Source: Vagococcus xieshaowenii (GTDB lineage Bacteria; Bacillota; Bacilli; Lactobacillales; Vagococcaceae). Taken from it: 64,000 nucleotides of DNA. Positions 45,384 through 54,478 of this stretch are shown here, in pieces; the stretch's first letter is position 1; each line of letters starts with the position of its first letter. The translations under genes were made by a program, and so were the position numbers. The notes below the pieces were generated by a model. The model was not told the origin of the DNA. It did no database searches and saw nothing but the letters and a program-made list of their open reading frames with translations. The DNA is taken from NCBI RefSeq assembly GCF_004792515.1, contig NZ_CP038865.1, forward strand, positions 580,001 to 644,000, read 5' to 3'.

Positions 45384-46094
45384 ATGAAAATTATTACTGT
45401 AAAAGATCAAGTTGAGGGTGGAAAAAAAGCCTTTGAAATTTTAAATGAAGAAATGAAAGCAAATAGAGTACAAGTGCTTGGGTTAGCAACAGGTAGTACA
45501 CCAGTTACTTTTTATCAAGAAGTGGTTAAAAGTGATTTAGATTTTTCAGATGTAACATCAGTTAACTTAGATGAATATGTTGGTTTATCAAAAGATAATG
45601 ATCAAAGCTATGATTACTTCATGCATGAACATTTATTTAATGCAAAACCATTTAAAGAAAACTATTTACCAAATGGTTTAGCAGAAGATGCTGAAGCTGA
45701 GTGTGCTCGCTATGACCAAGTTATTGAAGAACATCCAATCGATATTCAAATTTTAGGAATTGGTGAAAATGCGCATATCGGTTTTAATGAGCCAGGCACG
45801 TCATTTGAGATGACTACTCATAAAGTGAAATTAACTGATTCAACGATAGAAGCGAATAGTCGTAACTTCAAGAAAAAAGAAGATGTGCCGACATATGCTT
45901 ATTCAATGGGAATTAAGTCAATTATGAGTGCTAAAAAAATTATTTTGCTAGCTTTTGGTGAACAAAAAGCGCAAGCAATTAAAGATTCAATTGAAGGACC
46001 AGTAACAGAAGAAGTACCTGGTAGTGTATTACAGAACCATGCAGATGTCACTATTATTGCTGATGAAAAAGCGGCATCATTACTAAGTAAATAA
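45384..46094 (+). CDS. nagB: Glucosamine-6-phosphate deaminase
   Basis: NagB converts glucosamine-6-phosphate to fructose-6-phosphate and ammonia, the reverse direction to GlmS. The 236-residue protein has [20 protein letters not shown], the catalytic [15 protein letters not shown] and KKIILLAFG. The start is the ATG at 45384, 8 bases after GGAGG; the longer frame begins in the promoter. The C-terminal allosteric lobe of E. coli NagB is absent, as usual in Gram-positives. Confidence 0.97.
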   Translation: MKIITVKDQVEGGKKAFEILNEEMKANRVQVLGLATGSTPVTFYQEVVKSDLDFSDVTSVNLDEYVGLSKDNDQSYDYFMHEHLFNAKPFKENYLPNGLAEDAEAECARYDQVIEEHPIDIQILGIGENAHIGFNEPGTSFEMTTHKVKLTDSTIEANSRNFKKKEDVPTYAYSMGIKSIMSAKKIILLAFGEQKAQAIKDSIEGPVTEEVPGSVLQNHADVTIIADEKAASLLSK

Positions 46095-46195
46095 TAGCTT
46101 AGAAGGCCCTTGATTTTTGGGAAATTATTTATTGTAGAAATATAGCCATTCGTCAAATAATGTTGACAGGCTAAAAATTGATAAAATTAAGTATT

Positions 46196-46223
46196 GGTGA
46201 AGTGTAAAAGCTTCACCTTTTTT
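46196..46223 (+). terminator. Terminator between nagB and mtlA
   Basis: 7-bp stem GGTGAAG/CTTCACC, 8-base loop, six Ts, about 100 bases after nagB. Confidence 0.88.
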
Positions 46224-46373
46224 GTTATGCTATGGAAAATTACTCCTTGCAAACTATAAAGTTTATCACGTACATTTTTTACAGCTTTTTTACGATAATG
46301 ATGAAAGGAATATATGGCTTCATGTTCACTCGTATAGAAGCGTCATAAGTTAACGATTCATCAATTGTATAGG

Positions 46374-46394
46374 CTGTCACTTTTTTTGTGCCAA
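46374..46394. promoter_or_regulatory. Candidate MtlR binding site
   Basis: CTGTCACT-N5-TGTGCCAA resembles the B. subtilis MtlR inverted repeat TTGNCACA-N4-TGTGNCAA as I recall it; the right half is exact. It ends 18 bases before the mtlA -35, an activating position. Confidence 0.5.
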
Positions 46395-46412
46395 AGTTAC
46401 CACTTTAATTTA

Positions 46413-46441
46413 TTGAAAAGGCTTTCTTATCGTCGTATGAT
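46413..46441 (+). promoter_or_regulatory. mtl operon promoter
   Basis: TTGAAA (46413-46418), 17-base spacer, TATGAT (46436-46441). Confidence 0.78.
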
Positions 46442-46476
46442 TAAATCAATAAAAGAACGAAAGAGGAGGATTTATT

Positions 46477-47910
46477 ATGGAAAACGTAACTTCAAAAAAA
46501 TCAACAAAAGCAAAAGTTCAGAAGTTTGGTAGTTTTTTAAGTGGCATGGTAATGCCAAATATTGGTGCATTTATTGCTTGGGGAGTGATCACGGCATTAT
46601 TTATTGAAACAGGATGGGCACCTAATGCTAAATTAGCGGAAATGGTTAGTCCGATGCTTACATACTTATTACCTTTGTTAATTGGATACACAGGTGGTGG
46701 GATAGTTTATGGTCAACGTGGATCAGTCGTTGGGGCAATTGCTACTTTTGGTATTATTGCTGGATCAGGTATTCCAATGTTTATCGGTGCGATGATAATG
46801 GGTCCTTTAGGAGGATGGGTCATCAAAAAATTTGATGATTTATTTAAAGATAAAATTCGTGCCGGTTTTGAAATGTTAGTTAATAATTTTTCAGCGGGAT
46901 TATTAGGTTTTGCACTAGCTATTCTAGCTTTTTATGGTATTGGTCCAGTAGTTGAGAGATTAACGAATTTAATGGCAAGCGGTGTAGAATCAATTATTAA
47001 TGCTAACTTATTACCTTTAGCCAATATTTTCATCGAACCAGCTAAAATTTTATTCTTGAATAACGCAATCAACCATGGTATTTTGACGCCGATCGGAGCT
47101 GAACAAGCGCTAGAGGCAGGAAAATCAATCTTATTCTTATTAGAAACTAATCCAGGTCCAGGTCTTGGTGTATTATTAGCCTTCTCTTTATTTGGTAAAG
47201 GCGCAGCTAAATCTTCTGCACCCGGTGCTGTTATTATTCATTTCTTAGGTGGTATTCATGAAATTTACTTCCCTTATGTAATGATGAAACCAATGCTATT
47301 CTTAGCAGTTATTGCAGGTGGTGTATCAGGAACATTTACTTTTCAATTATTAGACGCTGGTTTACAAGCGACAGCATCACCAGGTTCTATTTTGGCTATT
47401 ATCGGTATGACACCTAAAGGCGGTTATTTACCAGTGATTTTAGGTGTGTTAGTTGCGACAATCGTGTCATTCTTGGTATCAATGGTTATTTTAAAAGCTG
47501 ATAAAAATGACGGAGATGATTTTGCTACTCAAAAAGAAAAAGTAGCGGCTTCTAAAGCTGAAAGTAAAGGTCAAGTGGTGAGTGAAACAATAGTTGTTGA
47601 AAAATCTAATAATCCATCAATCGAGGACGTTAAGAAGATTATTTTTGCGTGTGACGCAGGTATGGGTTCAAGTGCAATGGGGGCTTCAATCTTAAGAGAT
47701 AAAGTGAAAAAAGCGGGACTTAATTTATCCGTAACCAATTCAGCTATTAATAATTTATCAGATGATGATGAAGCGTTAATTATCACACAAGAAGAATTAA
47801 CGGAACGTGCTAAAGCTAAATCACCAAGTTCATTGCATGTAAGTGTTGATAATTTCTTATCAAGTCCTAAATATGATGAAGTAGTAGAAAAATTAAAAAA
47901 ATTAAATTAG
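46477..47910 (+). CDS. mtlA: PTS mannitol transporter subunit IICB
   Basis: MtlA imports mannitol and phosphorylates it to mannitol-1-phosphate. The 477-residue protein has an EIIC membrane domain (to about 345) with the substrate signature GGIHEIYFPYVMMKP, a charged linker, and an EIIB domain with phospho-Cys392 (FACDAGMGSSAMG). EIIA is a separate gene (mtlF). A hairpin separates it from mtlR and should make mtlA the most abundant message. Confidence 0.97.
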   Translation: MENVTSKKSTKAKVQKFGSFLSGMVMPNIGAFIAWGVITALFIETGWAPNAKLAEMVSPMLTYLLPLLIGYTGGGIVYGQRGSVVGAIATFGIIAGSGIPMFIGAMIMGPLGGWVIKKFDDLFKDKIRAGFEMLVNNFSAGLLGFALAILAFYGIGPVVERLTNLMASGVESIINANLLPLANIFIEPAKILFLNNAINHGILTPIGAEQALEAGKSILFLLETNPGPGLGVLLAFSLFGKGAAKSSAPGAVIIHFLGGIHEIYFPYVMMKPMLFLAVIAGGVSGTFTFQLLDAGLQATASPGSILAIIGMTPKGGYLPVILGVLVATIVSFLVSMVILKADKNDGDDFATQKEKVAASKAESKGQVVSETIVVEKSNNPSIEDVKKIIFACDAGMGSSAMGASILRDKVKKAGLNLSVTNSAINNLSDDDEALIITQEELTERAKAKSPSSLHVSVDNFLSSPKYDEVVEKLKKLN

Positions 47911-47916
47911 TTTAGA

Positions 47917-47949
47917 AAATCAAAAAGCAGCCTGTCTGCTTTTTGATTT
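47917..47949 (+). terminator. Intra-operon terminator after mtlA
   Basis: 14-bp perfect stem (47917-47930 with 47936-47949), 5-base loop. The T run lies within the arm, so termination may be partial. Confidence 0.82.
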
Positions 47950-47973
47950 ATTTCGTATTCAGGAGGTGAGAAG

Positions 47974-50022
47974 ATGTTTTCTAGTAGAGAAAAAACGCTA
48001 ATAAATTACTTATTAGATTCCCCCGATGGTCGAACTAGGGAATCACTAGAAGAATGGTTAGGCGTAAGCAAACGAACATTGTATCGAGAATTATCAAGCA
48101 TAGAACAAACACTCCAAAAAAGGCAACTGTCTTTAATTAAACCCCAAAAAGGTAGTTATGCGATAGTTGGTGGAGAAGAGGAATTGCTTAAGTTACAGCA
48201 AGATGTTGCTAATAATCAAGTGGATACACCAAGTATAGTTGAAAGACAAAGTAACTTAGCGTGTATGTTGTTATTAGCGGATGATTTTTTAATTGCTGAA
48301 GGATTGGCTATTGATTTATTAGTGAGTGAGAGTACAATCTATAACGATTTATCTGTTATTGAACAAAGTTTTGAAGCTTATAATCTTTCGTTATTAAAAA
48401 AGAAAAATTCAGGCATTATTGTAACTGGACGAGAAAATGAACGTCGCCAATTGTTAAGTAATTTAATCTATAGTGGCACGTCAGAATATGAATTTTTTAG
48501 TTGGATTAATCAATTAATGACTAAGTTTGAAGTGCCTCAACCTAGCAATAATTTTTTTACGTTTATTTCAAATGAAGCGTTAATTTTTTCCATTAATCAA
48601 ATGAAACTTTTTGCTAAATATTTTGGTAAGGTAACAGACAATCAAATCAAACAAGTGATGATTATTATTGCACTAGCTTATGATCGCATTTCGCAGTTAC
48701 ACTTTATTGAACAATCGCCAAATGAAACGGTCCAATCTAGAAAAAAAGAGCATATTATGGCAAATGAAATCATTGAAAATTTGAGCCATAACTTATCGAT
48801 GGAAATACCACTTGTTGAAAATCAGTATTTAGAAAAACAGTTACAGGGAGTTAACTATAAAGAACCACAAAATTTATTATTTGATACATTTAATATTTCG
48901 TTATCATTTAAGGTTAGAGATCTTATTAAAAAGGTTTCATTGAATTATGGGGTGGATTTTTCTAAAGATGAGCAATGCTACTATGACTTATTGACACATT
49001 TGGATGCAGCGATTCGGAGAAGTGATTCGTTACCTGTAGAAATTGGTTCGCCAGTTTTACAAGGAGTTAAGGCTAAATATGCGGGTTTATATGAAGAAAT
49101 AATTACGGGAGTAAAGGAAGTATTTCCAAGTGTTCAATTTAATGGGGATGAGATAGGTTATCTCTTGCTTCATTTTGCGACGTCTTTAGAAAGGTATCCG
49201 GAAACAACGGAAATTTCAGCATTGATTTTTTGTTCTAGCGGGATGGGAACTTCAAAAATTTTGGAAAGTCGTTTTATAAAATATCTTCCGGAAATTAGTC
49301 AAATTACCGTTGCTAAACTATCGGAAATGGACCAAATCGATTTTCGTCAATTTGATTTGATTTTTTCAACAATTTATTTGCCAAATTTTCCTCTGCATTA
49401 CAAAATGATCTCTCCTCTTTTATTAGATGAAGAAGTAATAGAAGTAAAAAAAATGATTCAACAAATTGAACCTAAAAAGAAAACGAATCTTGAGTTTAGT
49501 AACAATCAAGAAGAAGGACCGTCTTTTGATGAGTTATTTGAGCTAATGAATGAAGCAAATCAACTTCTACAACTATTCCAATTAAAGCAGGTTGAAAATC
49601 AAGCTTCTTTAGAAGGAACAATAAGCGACATCATGAAACAGTTGGAACCAAAGAAAATATCAGATGCGACTATCCTAACTAAGAAAATTTTGAAGCGACA
49701 TGCTAAGGCGGGCGTTGGGATTCCTAAGACGAATTTAGGACTTTTCCATACAAGTGATAGTAAAGTTAAGGTGACATTTTTTGGTATTTATGAATTAGAA
49801 AATAGTATTGAAATAAAAGGGATGGATAAGCAAACCATCCAATTAAAAAGAATATTGTTGATGTTGATGCCGGAAGAAAATAATGAAAATGCGCAGTTGT
49901 TATTAGGACGTATTAGTAGCTCAATTGTTGAAAAAGAAGAGAATCTTCAAGTATACCAATTTGGTGATAGGCAAGCTATTTACAAGTTGCTGAGTGATCT
50001 GTTTTTAAGAGAAATGAAATAA
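47974..50022 (+). CDS. mtlR: PRD-containing mannitol operon activator MtlR
   Basis: This 682-residue activator is built as N-terminal helix-turn-helix units (REYSLEEWL-like region, SKRTLYRELSSIEQ), two PRD domains with phosphorylatable histidines (about 200-400), an EIIB-like domain (IFCSSGMGTSK) and a C-terminal EIIA-like domain (GVGIPKTNLGLFHTSDSKV). Phosphorylation by HPr and MtlF/MtlA reports on mannitol and glucose supply. It sits between mtlA and mtlF, as in enterococci. The ribosome site is AGGAGGTG. Confidence 0.93.
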   Translation: MFSSREKTLINYLLDSPDGRTRESLEEWLGVSKRTLYRELSSIEQTLQKRQLSLIKPQKGSYAIVGGEEELLKLQQDVANNQVDTPSIVERQSNLACMLLLADDFLIAEGLAIDLLVSESTIYNDLSVIEQSFEAYNLSLLKKKNSGIIVTGRENERRQLLSNLIYSGTSEYEFFSWINQLMTKFEVPQPSNNFFTFISNEALIFSINQMKLFAKYFGKVTDNQIKQVMIIIALAYDRISQLHFIEQSPNETVQSRKKEHIMANEIIENLSHNLSMEIPLVENQYLEKQLQGVNYKEPQNLLFDTFNISLSFKVRDLIKKVSLNYGVDFSKDEQCYYDLLTHLDAAIRRSDSLPVEIGSPVLQGVKAKYAGLYEEIITGVKEVFPSVQFNGDEIGYLLLHFATSLERYPETTEISALIFCSSGMGTSKILESRFIKYLPEISQITVAKLSEMDQIDFRQFDLIFSTIYLPNFPLHYKMISPLLLDEEVIEVKKMIQQIEPKKKTNLEFSNNQEEGPSFDELFELMNEANQLLQLFQLKQVENQASLEGTISDIMKQLEPKKISDATILTKKILKRHAKAGVGIPKTNLGLFHTSDSKVKVTFFGIYELENSIEIKGMDKQTIQLKRILLMLMPEENNENAQLLLGRISSSIVEKEENLQVYQFGDRQAIYKLLSDLFLREMK

Positions 50023-50036
50023 GGAGTGAATGAGAT

Positions 50037-50474
50037 ATGGAATTAACAAAAGAAATGATTGTCTTAAAACAAGAAATAACAACAAAAGAAGAAGCAATTA
50101 AAAAAGCGGGTAATTTGCTAGTAGAAAATGGTTGTGTTGATGAAGCGTATGTTGATGCAATGTTTGAACGTAATGAGATGCTATCAACTTATATGGGCAA
50201 TTTTATTGCGATCCCTCATGGTACTGATGAAGCGAAAAAGTATGTGAAGAAAAGTGGTATTTCAGTTGTACAGATACCAAATGGTGTACGTTTTGGTGAT
50301 GATGAAGACGAAAAAATGACAATGATGGTGTTCGGGATTTCTGGAATTGGCAATGAACATTTAGAAATTTTACAAAAAATTGCTATTTTCTGTGCTGACG
50401 TTGAAAATGTGGTGAAATTAGTTTCTGCCAACACGGAAGAAGAAATAATTAGTCTATTACAGGAGGTAGAGTAA
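50037..50474 (+). CDS. mtlF: PTS mannitol transporter subunit IIA
   Basis: MtlF takes phosphate from HPr and passes it to MtlA. The 145-residue protein has the active histidine His61 in FIAIPHGTDEAKK and the end NEHLEILQKIA. It is 14 bases after mtlR and one base before mtlD. Confidence 0.96.
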   Translation: MELTKEMIVLKQEITTKEEAIKKAGNLLVENGCVDEAYVDAMFERNEMLSTYMGNFIAIPHGTDEAKKYVKKSGISVVQIPNGVRFGDDEDEKMTMMVFGISGIGNEHLEILQKIAIFCADVENVVKLVSANTEEEIISLLQEVE

Positions 50475-50475
50475 G

Positions 50476-51606
50476 ATGAAAAAAGCAGTCCATTTTGGTG
50501 CAGGTAATATTGGTAGAGGATTCATTGGAGAAGTGCTAAGCAAAAATAATTATCAAATAACATTTGTTGATATTAACGAAACAATTATTGATGCTTTAGC
50601 AACTCGCGGTAATTATCAAATTGAATTAGCAAGTGATGATAAAGCAATCATTGAAGTGAATCATGTGACAGGGTTAAACAATGGTAAGGAACCAGAAGCA
50701 GTAGTGGAAGCTGTTGCTGAAGCGGATATCGTGACAACAGCTATTGGTCCTAATATTTTACCTTATATTGCTGAATTAATTGCTAAAGGATTAATTGCCA
50801 GAAAAGCGCAAAGTATAAATGATCCCATCGATATTATTGCATGTGAGAATATGATTGGTGGAAGCAAGTTTTTACAAAGTGAGGTTGAAAAATATCTTGA
50901 TTCAGAAATGAAGGATTATTTATCAACATATGTTGGTTTTCCCAATGCGGCGGTAGATCGAATTGTGCCTAATCAATCACACGAAGATGCATTGTTTGTC
51001 TCAGTTGAGCCTTTCCGCGAATGGGTGATCGATGAATCGATGTCAAAAAATGCTCAAGATAAATTAGAAGGGGTTATTTACGTCGAAGATTTAGAACCAT
51101 ATATTGAAAGAAAGTTATTTTCTGTTAATACTGGGCATGCGACGGTTGCATATACAGGAGCATTTTTGGGTTATAAGACAATTGATGAAGCAATGAAAGA
51201 CGATCGAGTCTTAAAACAAATTCAACAAGTGTTAACAGAAACAGGTAGTTTATTAATTGATAAATGGCAATTTGATCAGGAGGCACATCATCAATATACT
51301 CAAAAAATTATACATCGTTTTGAAAATGCGAATATTTCAGATGATATTACGCGTGTTGCTAGAACACCAATCAGAAAATTAGGTTATGATGAACGTTTTA
51401 TTCGTCCAATTCGAGAACTTGCGTCTCGTGGATTAAACTTTGATTACTTAGCAAAAACAGTTCAGATGATATTAGATTATAAAGATCCAAAGGACGAAGA
51501 AAGTGTAAAACTTCAAGAAATGCGCCAATCAGCAAATGATACTGACGTTTTATCAGCAGTGACAGGTATTAAAGATAAAGCCTTAATTGAAAAAATATTA
51601 AGCTAG
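50476..51606 (+). CDS. mtlD: Mannitol-1-phosphate 5-dehydrogenase
   Basis: MtlD oxidises mannitol-1-phosphate to fructose-6-phosphate with NAD. The 376-residue protein has the N-terminal dinucleotide motif HFGAGNIGRGFIG and the catalytic KxxxxNxxH region (KLFSVNTGHATVAY). It is the last mtl gene, with ribosome site AGGAGG inside the end of mtlF. Confidence 0.97.
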   Translation: MKKAVHFGAGNIGRGFIGEVLSKNNYQITFVDINETIIDALATRGNYQIELASDDKAIIEVNHVTGLNNGKEPEAVVEAVAEADIVTTAIGPNILPYIAELIAKGLIARKAQSINDPIDIIACENMIGGSKFLQSEVEKYLDSEMKDYLSTYVGFPNAAVDRIVPNQSHEDALFVSVEPFREWVIDESMSKNAQDKLEGVIYVEDLEPYIERKLFSVNTGHATVAYTGAFLGYKTIDEAMKDDRVLKQIQQVLTETGSLLIDKWQFDQEAHHQYTQKIIHRFENANISDDITRVARTPIRKLGYDERFIRPIRELASRGLNFDYLAKTVQMILDYKDPKDEESVKLQEMRQSANDTDVLSAVTGIKDKALIEKILS

Positions 51607-51615
51607 TAAAATAGC

Positions 51616-51665
51616 AAAAGCCCCTTCTCGAGAAGCACGAATCGTGATCAAGAGATGGGGCTTTT
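51616..51665 (+). terminator. mtl operon terminator
   Basis: Outer stem AAAAGCCCC/GGGGCTTTT continued by TCTC/GAGA past one mismatch, with small inner palindromes (TTCTCGAGAA and CACGA-A-TCGTG). Confidence 0.85.
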
Positions 51666-51688
51666 ATTGATACCTATTTAGCTTTTCC

Positions 51689-52633
51689 TTAAGCTTGTTT
51701 AATTTCTTCTACTTTCATTTGTTCAAAATAATGTGAATAGTTACTTTTAGATACATAACCCGTACGTTCTTCCAACGCATTCAATGTCCCTAAGGTCATC
51801 GCACGTTTGATTAACGTTTCAATATCTTCATTTTGGTCAAGTGCTATTGCGATGCCAGCAACGGTTGAATCACCGCTACCTACTGCATTTTCAACGTCTA
51901 TTTCAGGCACACTTGCTTTGTAGTAGTGAGAACCAAATTTTACAAACGCACCATCACCCCCCATTGAAATGACAATCAATTCAATACCTTCAAAAATCGG
52001 ATCATCTAATAATTGAATGATTGCTTGGTAGTCGCTTGTGTCAATAGTTTTGCCAGAAAGTTCTTGAATTTCATCCAAGTTAGGCTTGATAGCGTATGGG
52101 TTAATAGGAGAATTTAGTACTTCTTTTAGCGTAGCTCCCGAAGCATCAATAATTACTTTGGCCTGATTTTCCTGAGCACGTTGCATTAGTGCAATGTAGT
52201 ATTCAGGAGTTAGACCTTGTGGCAAACTACCTGCTAAAGCAACCACTGTCGCATTAGAAATTAGTTCATCATAGTGTGTGATAAAATCATCGGCTTCTTT
52301 TTTGCTGATAGTTGGCCCATCTTCAAGAATTTCGGTTTGTTGCCCATCATGTAAAATAGCAACCGAATTGCGTGTCTCCCCTTCAATTTGGAAAAAAGCA
52401 TGTGTCATACCGTCATCGTTCATTGAAGCTTCGACGGTTTGTTTTAAATTGTGTCCTAAAAAGCCAGTGGCGATATTCTTAGATCCCATTAAAGTGGCTA
52501 CTCTTGAAACATTTAACCCTTTACCACTAGGAAATTTTTTTACATTATGAGTACGAGTTACCCCGTTAATCGTTAAAGTTTCTAAATCATAAACTAATTC
52601 TACTGTGGGATTTAACGTTACGCTAACAATCAT
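51689..52633 (-). CDS. PfkB-family hexose-phosphate kinase (1-phosphofructokinase/tagatose-6-phosphate kinase type)
   Basis: This 314-residue ribokinase-fold kinase has VTLNPTVELVYDL, GGKGLNVSR-type substrate loop (FPSGKGLNVSR), and catalytic NAVGSGDSTVAGIA. That combination belongs to the FruK/LacC group acting on fructose-1-phosphate or tagatose-6-phosphate. No fru or lac genes are adjacent, so the substrate is unresolved. The start is the ATG at 52633 after GGAG; the ATG five codons upstream precedes that site. Confidence 0.88.
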   Translation of the reverse strand: MIVSVTLNPTVELVYDLETLTINGVTRTHNVKKFPSGKGLNVSRVATLMGSKNIATGFLGHNLKQTVEASMNDDGMTHAFFQIEGETRNSVAILHDGQQTEILEDGPTISKKEADDFITHYDELISNATVVALAGSLPQGLTPEYYIALMQRAQENQAKVIIDASGATLKEVLNSPINPYAIKPNLDEIQELSGKTIDTSDYQAIIQLLDDPIFEGIELIVISMGGDGAFVKFGSHYYKASVPEIDVENAVGSGDSTVAGIAIALDQNEDIETLIKRAMTLGTLNALEERTGYVSKSNYSHYFEQMKVEEIKQA

Positions 52634-52744
52634 TTTTGCACACTCCATTCTATAGTTTATGTTATTTTATCATTGTATTAGCCATTGAAACAATTTATAT
52701 GCCGACGTCTGTAATGATATTTTTCTTATTTTTTTTAAGAAATG

Positions 52745-52753
52745 TGCTACAAT
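52745..52753 (+). promoter_or_regulatory. tsaB extended -10 promoter
   Basis: TGCTACAAT, 35 bases before tsaB; the -35 region is a weak T-rich stretch. Confidence 0.5.
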
Positions 52754-52787
52754 TATTCAGAGTATAAATGGAAAGGCTAGATGAATA

Positions 52788-53504
52788 ATGAAAATTTTAG
52801 CAATAGATACATCTAATCAAACATTAAGCCTAGCGGTACTAGAAGATGAACGTGTATTAGCAAGTTACAGCTCTTCAGTAAATAAAAATCATAGTGTCAC
52901 GTTAATGCCAATGATTGAGACAATGTTTGCCCAAATAAAAATGAGTCCTAAAGATATCGAACGAATTGTCGTAGCGCAAGGACCAGGCTCGTATACAGGA
53001 CTTAGAATTGGTGTAACGACCGCCAAGACGTTAGCTTGGACACTAGGAGCTGAACTAGTTGGTGTTTCAAGTTTGGCAAATTTAGCAGCTTCGGTTGGGC
53101 AAGTATCAGGAGTAATTATCTCATTGTTTGATGCGCGACGTGGCAATGTTTATGCAGGTGGTTACCGTTGGGAACAAGGGATGTTAACAGAAGTTATTCC
53201 AGATCAACACATCGAATTAGGGACGCTTTTGAATCAATTAAAAGAAATAAATGAACCTATTACGATTGTTGGAGAGTTAACCGATCAGTTGAAAGAGACC
53301 GTTTTAACTGCAGAATTACCAATGTATCAATTAGTGTTGTCGCCAGTTTTAAATAGTGCCTATCTAGGGAAAATGGGTTACCAGGCAACAGCTGTTGTTG
53401 ATCCAGATGCGTTTGTTCCAACGTATTTGAAATTAGTGGAAGCAGAAGAAAAATGGTTAGAAACTAATCCTGTTCTGAGGGAAGATTATGTGGAAAAAGT
53501 CTGA
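52788..53504 (+). CDS. tsaB: tRNA t6A biosynthesis protein TsaB
   Basis: TsaB partners TsaD and TsaE in adding threonylcarbamoyl to A37 of ANN-decoding tRNAs. The 238-residue protein has the ASKHA N-terminus ILAIDTSNQTLSLAV, the KNHSVTLMP segment and the GPGSYTGLRIG loop. Its end overlaps the first acetyltransferase by 17 bases, in the tsaB-rimI-tsaD operon. Confidence 0.95.
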   Translation: MKILAIDTSNQTLSLAVLEDERVLASYSSSVNKNHSVTLMPMIETMFAQIKMSPKDIERIVVAQGPGSYTGLRIGVTTAKTLAWTLGAELVGVSSLANLAASVGQVSGVIISLFDARRGNVYAGGYRWEQGMLTEVIPDQHIELGTLLNQLKEINEPITIVGELTDQLKETVLTAELPMYQLVLSPVLNSAYLGKMGYQATAVVDPDAFVPTYLKLVEAEEKWLETNPVLREDYVEKV

Positions 53505-54036
53505 ATTGCTTCAAAAAGTTAAAGATGTTATAAAAAAAGATCCATTCATGATTCAAGATACTGTCGCAGTCTTAACACAGGTATCTTACCGAGAAGTACG
53601 GCTGGATGAAATCAAGTCGTTACAAGCTATTCAAAAAGCGGTGTATCAAGATCGTTCATCTTGGAGCCGATATGCATTTTTAGCAGAGTTAAATGGTAAT
53701 AAACCTATCAAGTATATTGTGGCGGATTATCGAGGGACTATTATTGGTTTTGGAGGTATTCGCATTGAAGACTCAAATGCTCATATTACGAATTTAGCGG
53801 TATTACCTGATTATCAAGGAAATGGCATTGGAAGTAATTTGTTAGAGCAATTGCTAGTGTTTGCTGAAAATTGCGAGGTTCAAACGCTTAGCCTAGAAGT
53901 GCGTACTTCAAATGATAAAGCCCAACGCTTGTATAAAACAATTGGGTTTAATGTGACGAAGACTGAGCCTAATTATTATCGTGATGGTGAAGATGCTTAC
54001 TTCATGCGTTTAGATAAGCGTGTGCAAGGTGAATAA
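53488..54036 (+). CDS. GNAT N-acetyltransferase (first of two RimI-type)
   Basis: This 182-residue GNAT protein has about 30 extra N-terminal residues before the fold. The acetyl-CoA loop is VLPDYQGNGIGSNLL, followed by LEVRTSNDKAQRLYKTIGF and YYRDGEDAYFMRL. It resembles RimI, which acetylates ribosomal protein S18. With a second RimI-like gene next door, their division of labour is unknown. It begins inside tsaB. Confidence 0.87.
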   Translation: MWKKSELLQKVKDVIKKDPFMIQDTVAVLTQVSYREVRLDEIKSLQAIQKAVYQDRSSWSRYAFLAELNGNKPIKYIVADYRGTIIGFGGIRIEDSNAHITNLAVLPDYQGNGIGSNLLEQLLVFAENCEVQTLSLEVRTSNDKAQRLYKTIGFNVTKTEPNYYRDGEDAYFMRLDKRVQGE

Positions 54037-54037
54037 G

Positions 54038-54469
54038 ATGAGTGATGGATTAGCTAATCAATTATGGCAGGTCGCTCAAGCTAGTTTTACTTTTGGTTCG
54101 CCATGGACGATTGAGCAATTTGAAGAAGATTTACAAAATAAATCCTCAAGTTGGCTATTAAAACGTAACGAATCTAATGAAGTAGTGGCGTTTCTACAAT
54201 ATCGTGTAGTATTGGATGAAGCAGAAATATATCATATTGCAGTATCATCAGCCTATCAGTCACAAGGGCTAGGTAAGGATATGCTCTATGAATTAATAGA
54301 AACGTTAACGGAAACAAATGTTGAAAAAATTTTTTTAGAAGTAAGAGAAAGTAATGAACAAGCGCGTCGCTTTTATCAAAAGCATGCGTTTGTGGAGATA
54401 GGTGTTAGAAAAAACTATTATCATCATCCGATTGACAATGGGCTGATGTTAATGAAGGAATTGAAATGA
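54038..54469 (+). CDS. rimI: Ribosomal protein alanine N-acetyltransferase RimI
   Basis: This compact 143-residue GNAT protein has VSSAYQSQGLGKDML (acetyl-CoA loop), FLEVRESNEQARRFYQKHAF and the end YYHHPIDNGLMLMKEL, as in RimI. The expected role is acetylation of the S18 N-terminus. The start is the ATG at 54038, one base after the previous stop, behind AAGGTG; the GTG at 54020 lies inside the preceding gene. Confidence 0.88.
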   Translation: MSDGLANQLWQVAQASFTFGSPWTIEQFEEDLQNKSSSWLLKRNESNEVVAFLQYRVVLDEAEIYHIAVSSAYQSQGLGKDMLYELIETLTETNVEKIFLEVRESNEQARRFYQKHAFVEIGVRKNYYHHPIDNGLMLMKELK

Positions 54470-54478
54470 GGTCTTTTT

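Larger units (their letters stand above)
46095..46476. other. nagB-mtlA intergenic region
   Basis: This 382-base gap holds a terminator (46196-46223), an MtlR-like inverted repeat (46374-46394), and a near-consensus mtlA promoter (46413-46441). The 100 bases after nagB and the stretch 46224-46373 show no gene or clear signal beyond A/T-rich tracts. Confidence 0.7.

Noticed and set aside
46141-46223. Small RNA driven by TTGACA at 46162 and ending at the 46196 hairpin
   Set aside because: No acceptable -10 lies 16-18 bases after the TTGACA, and the transcript would be very short.
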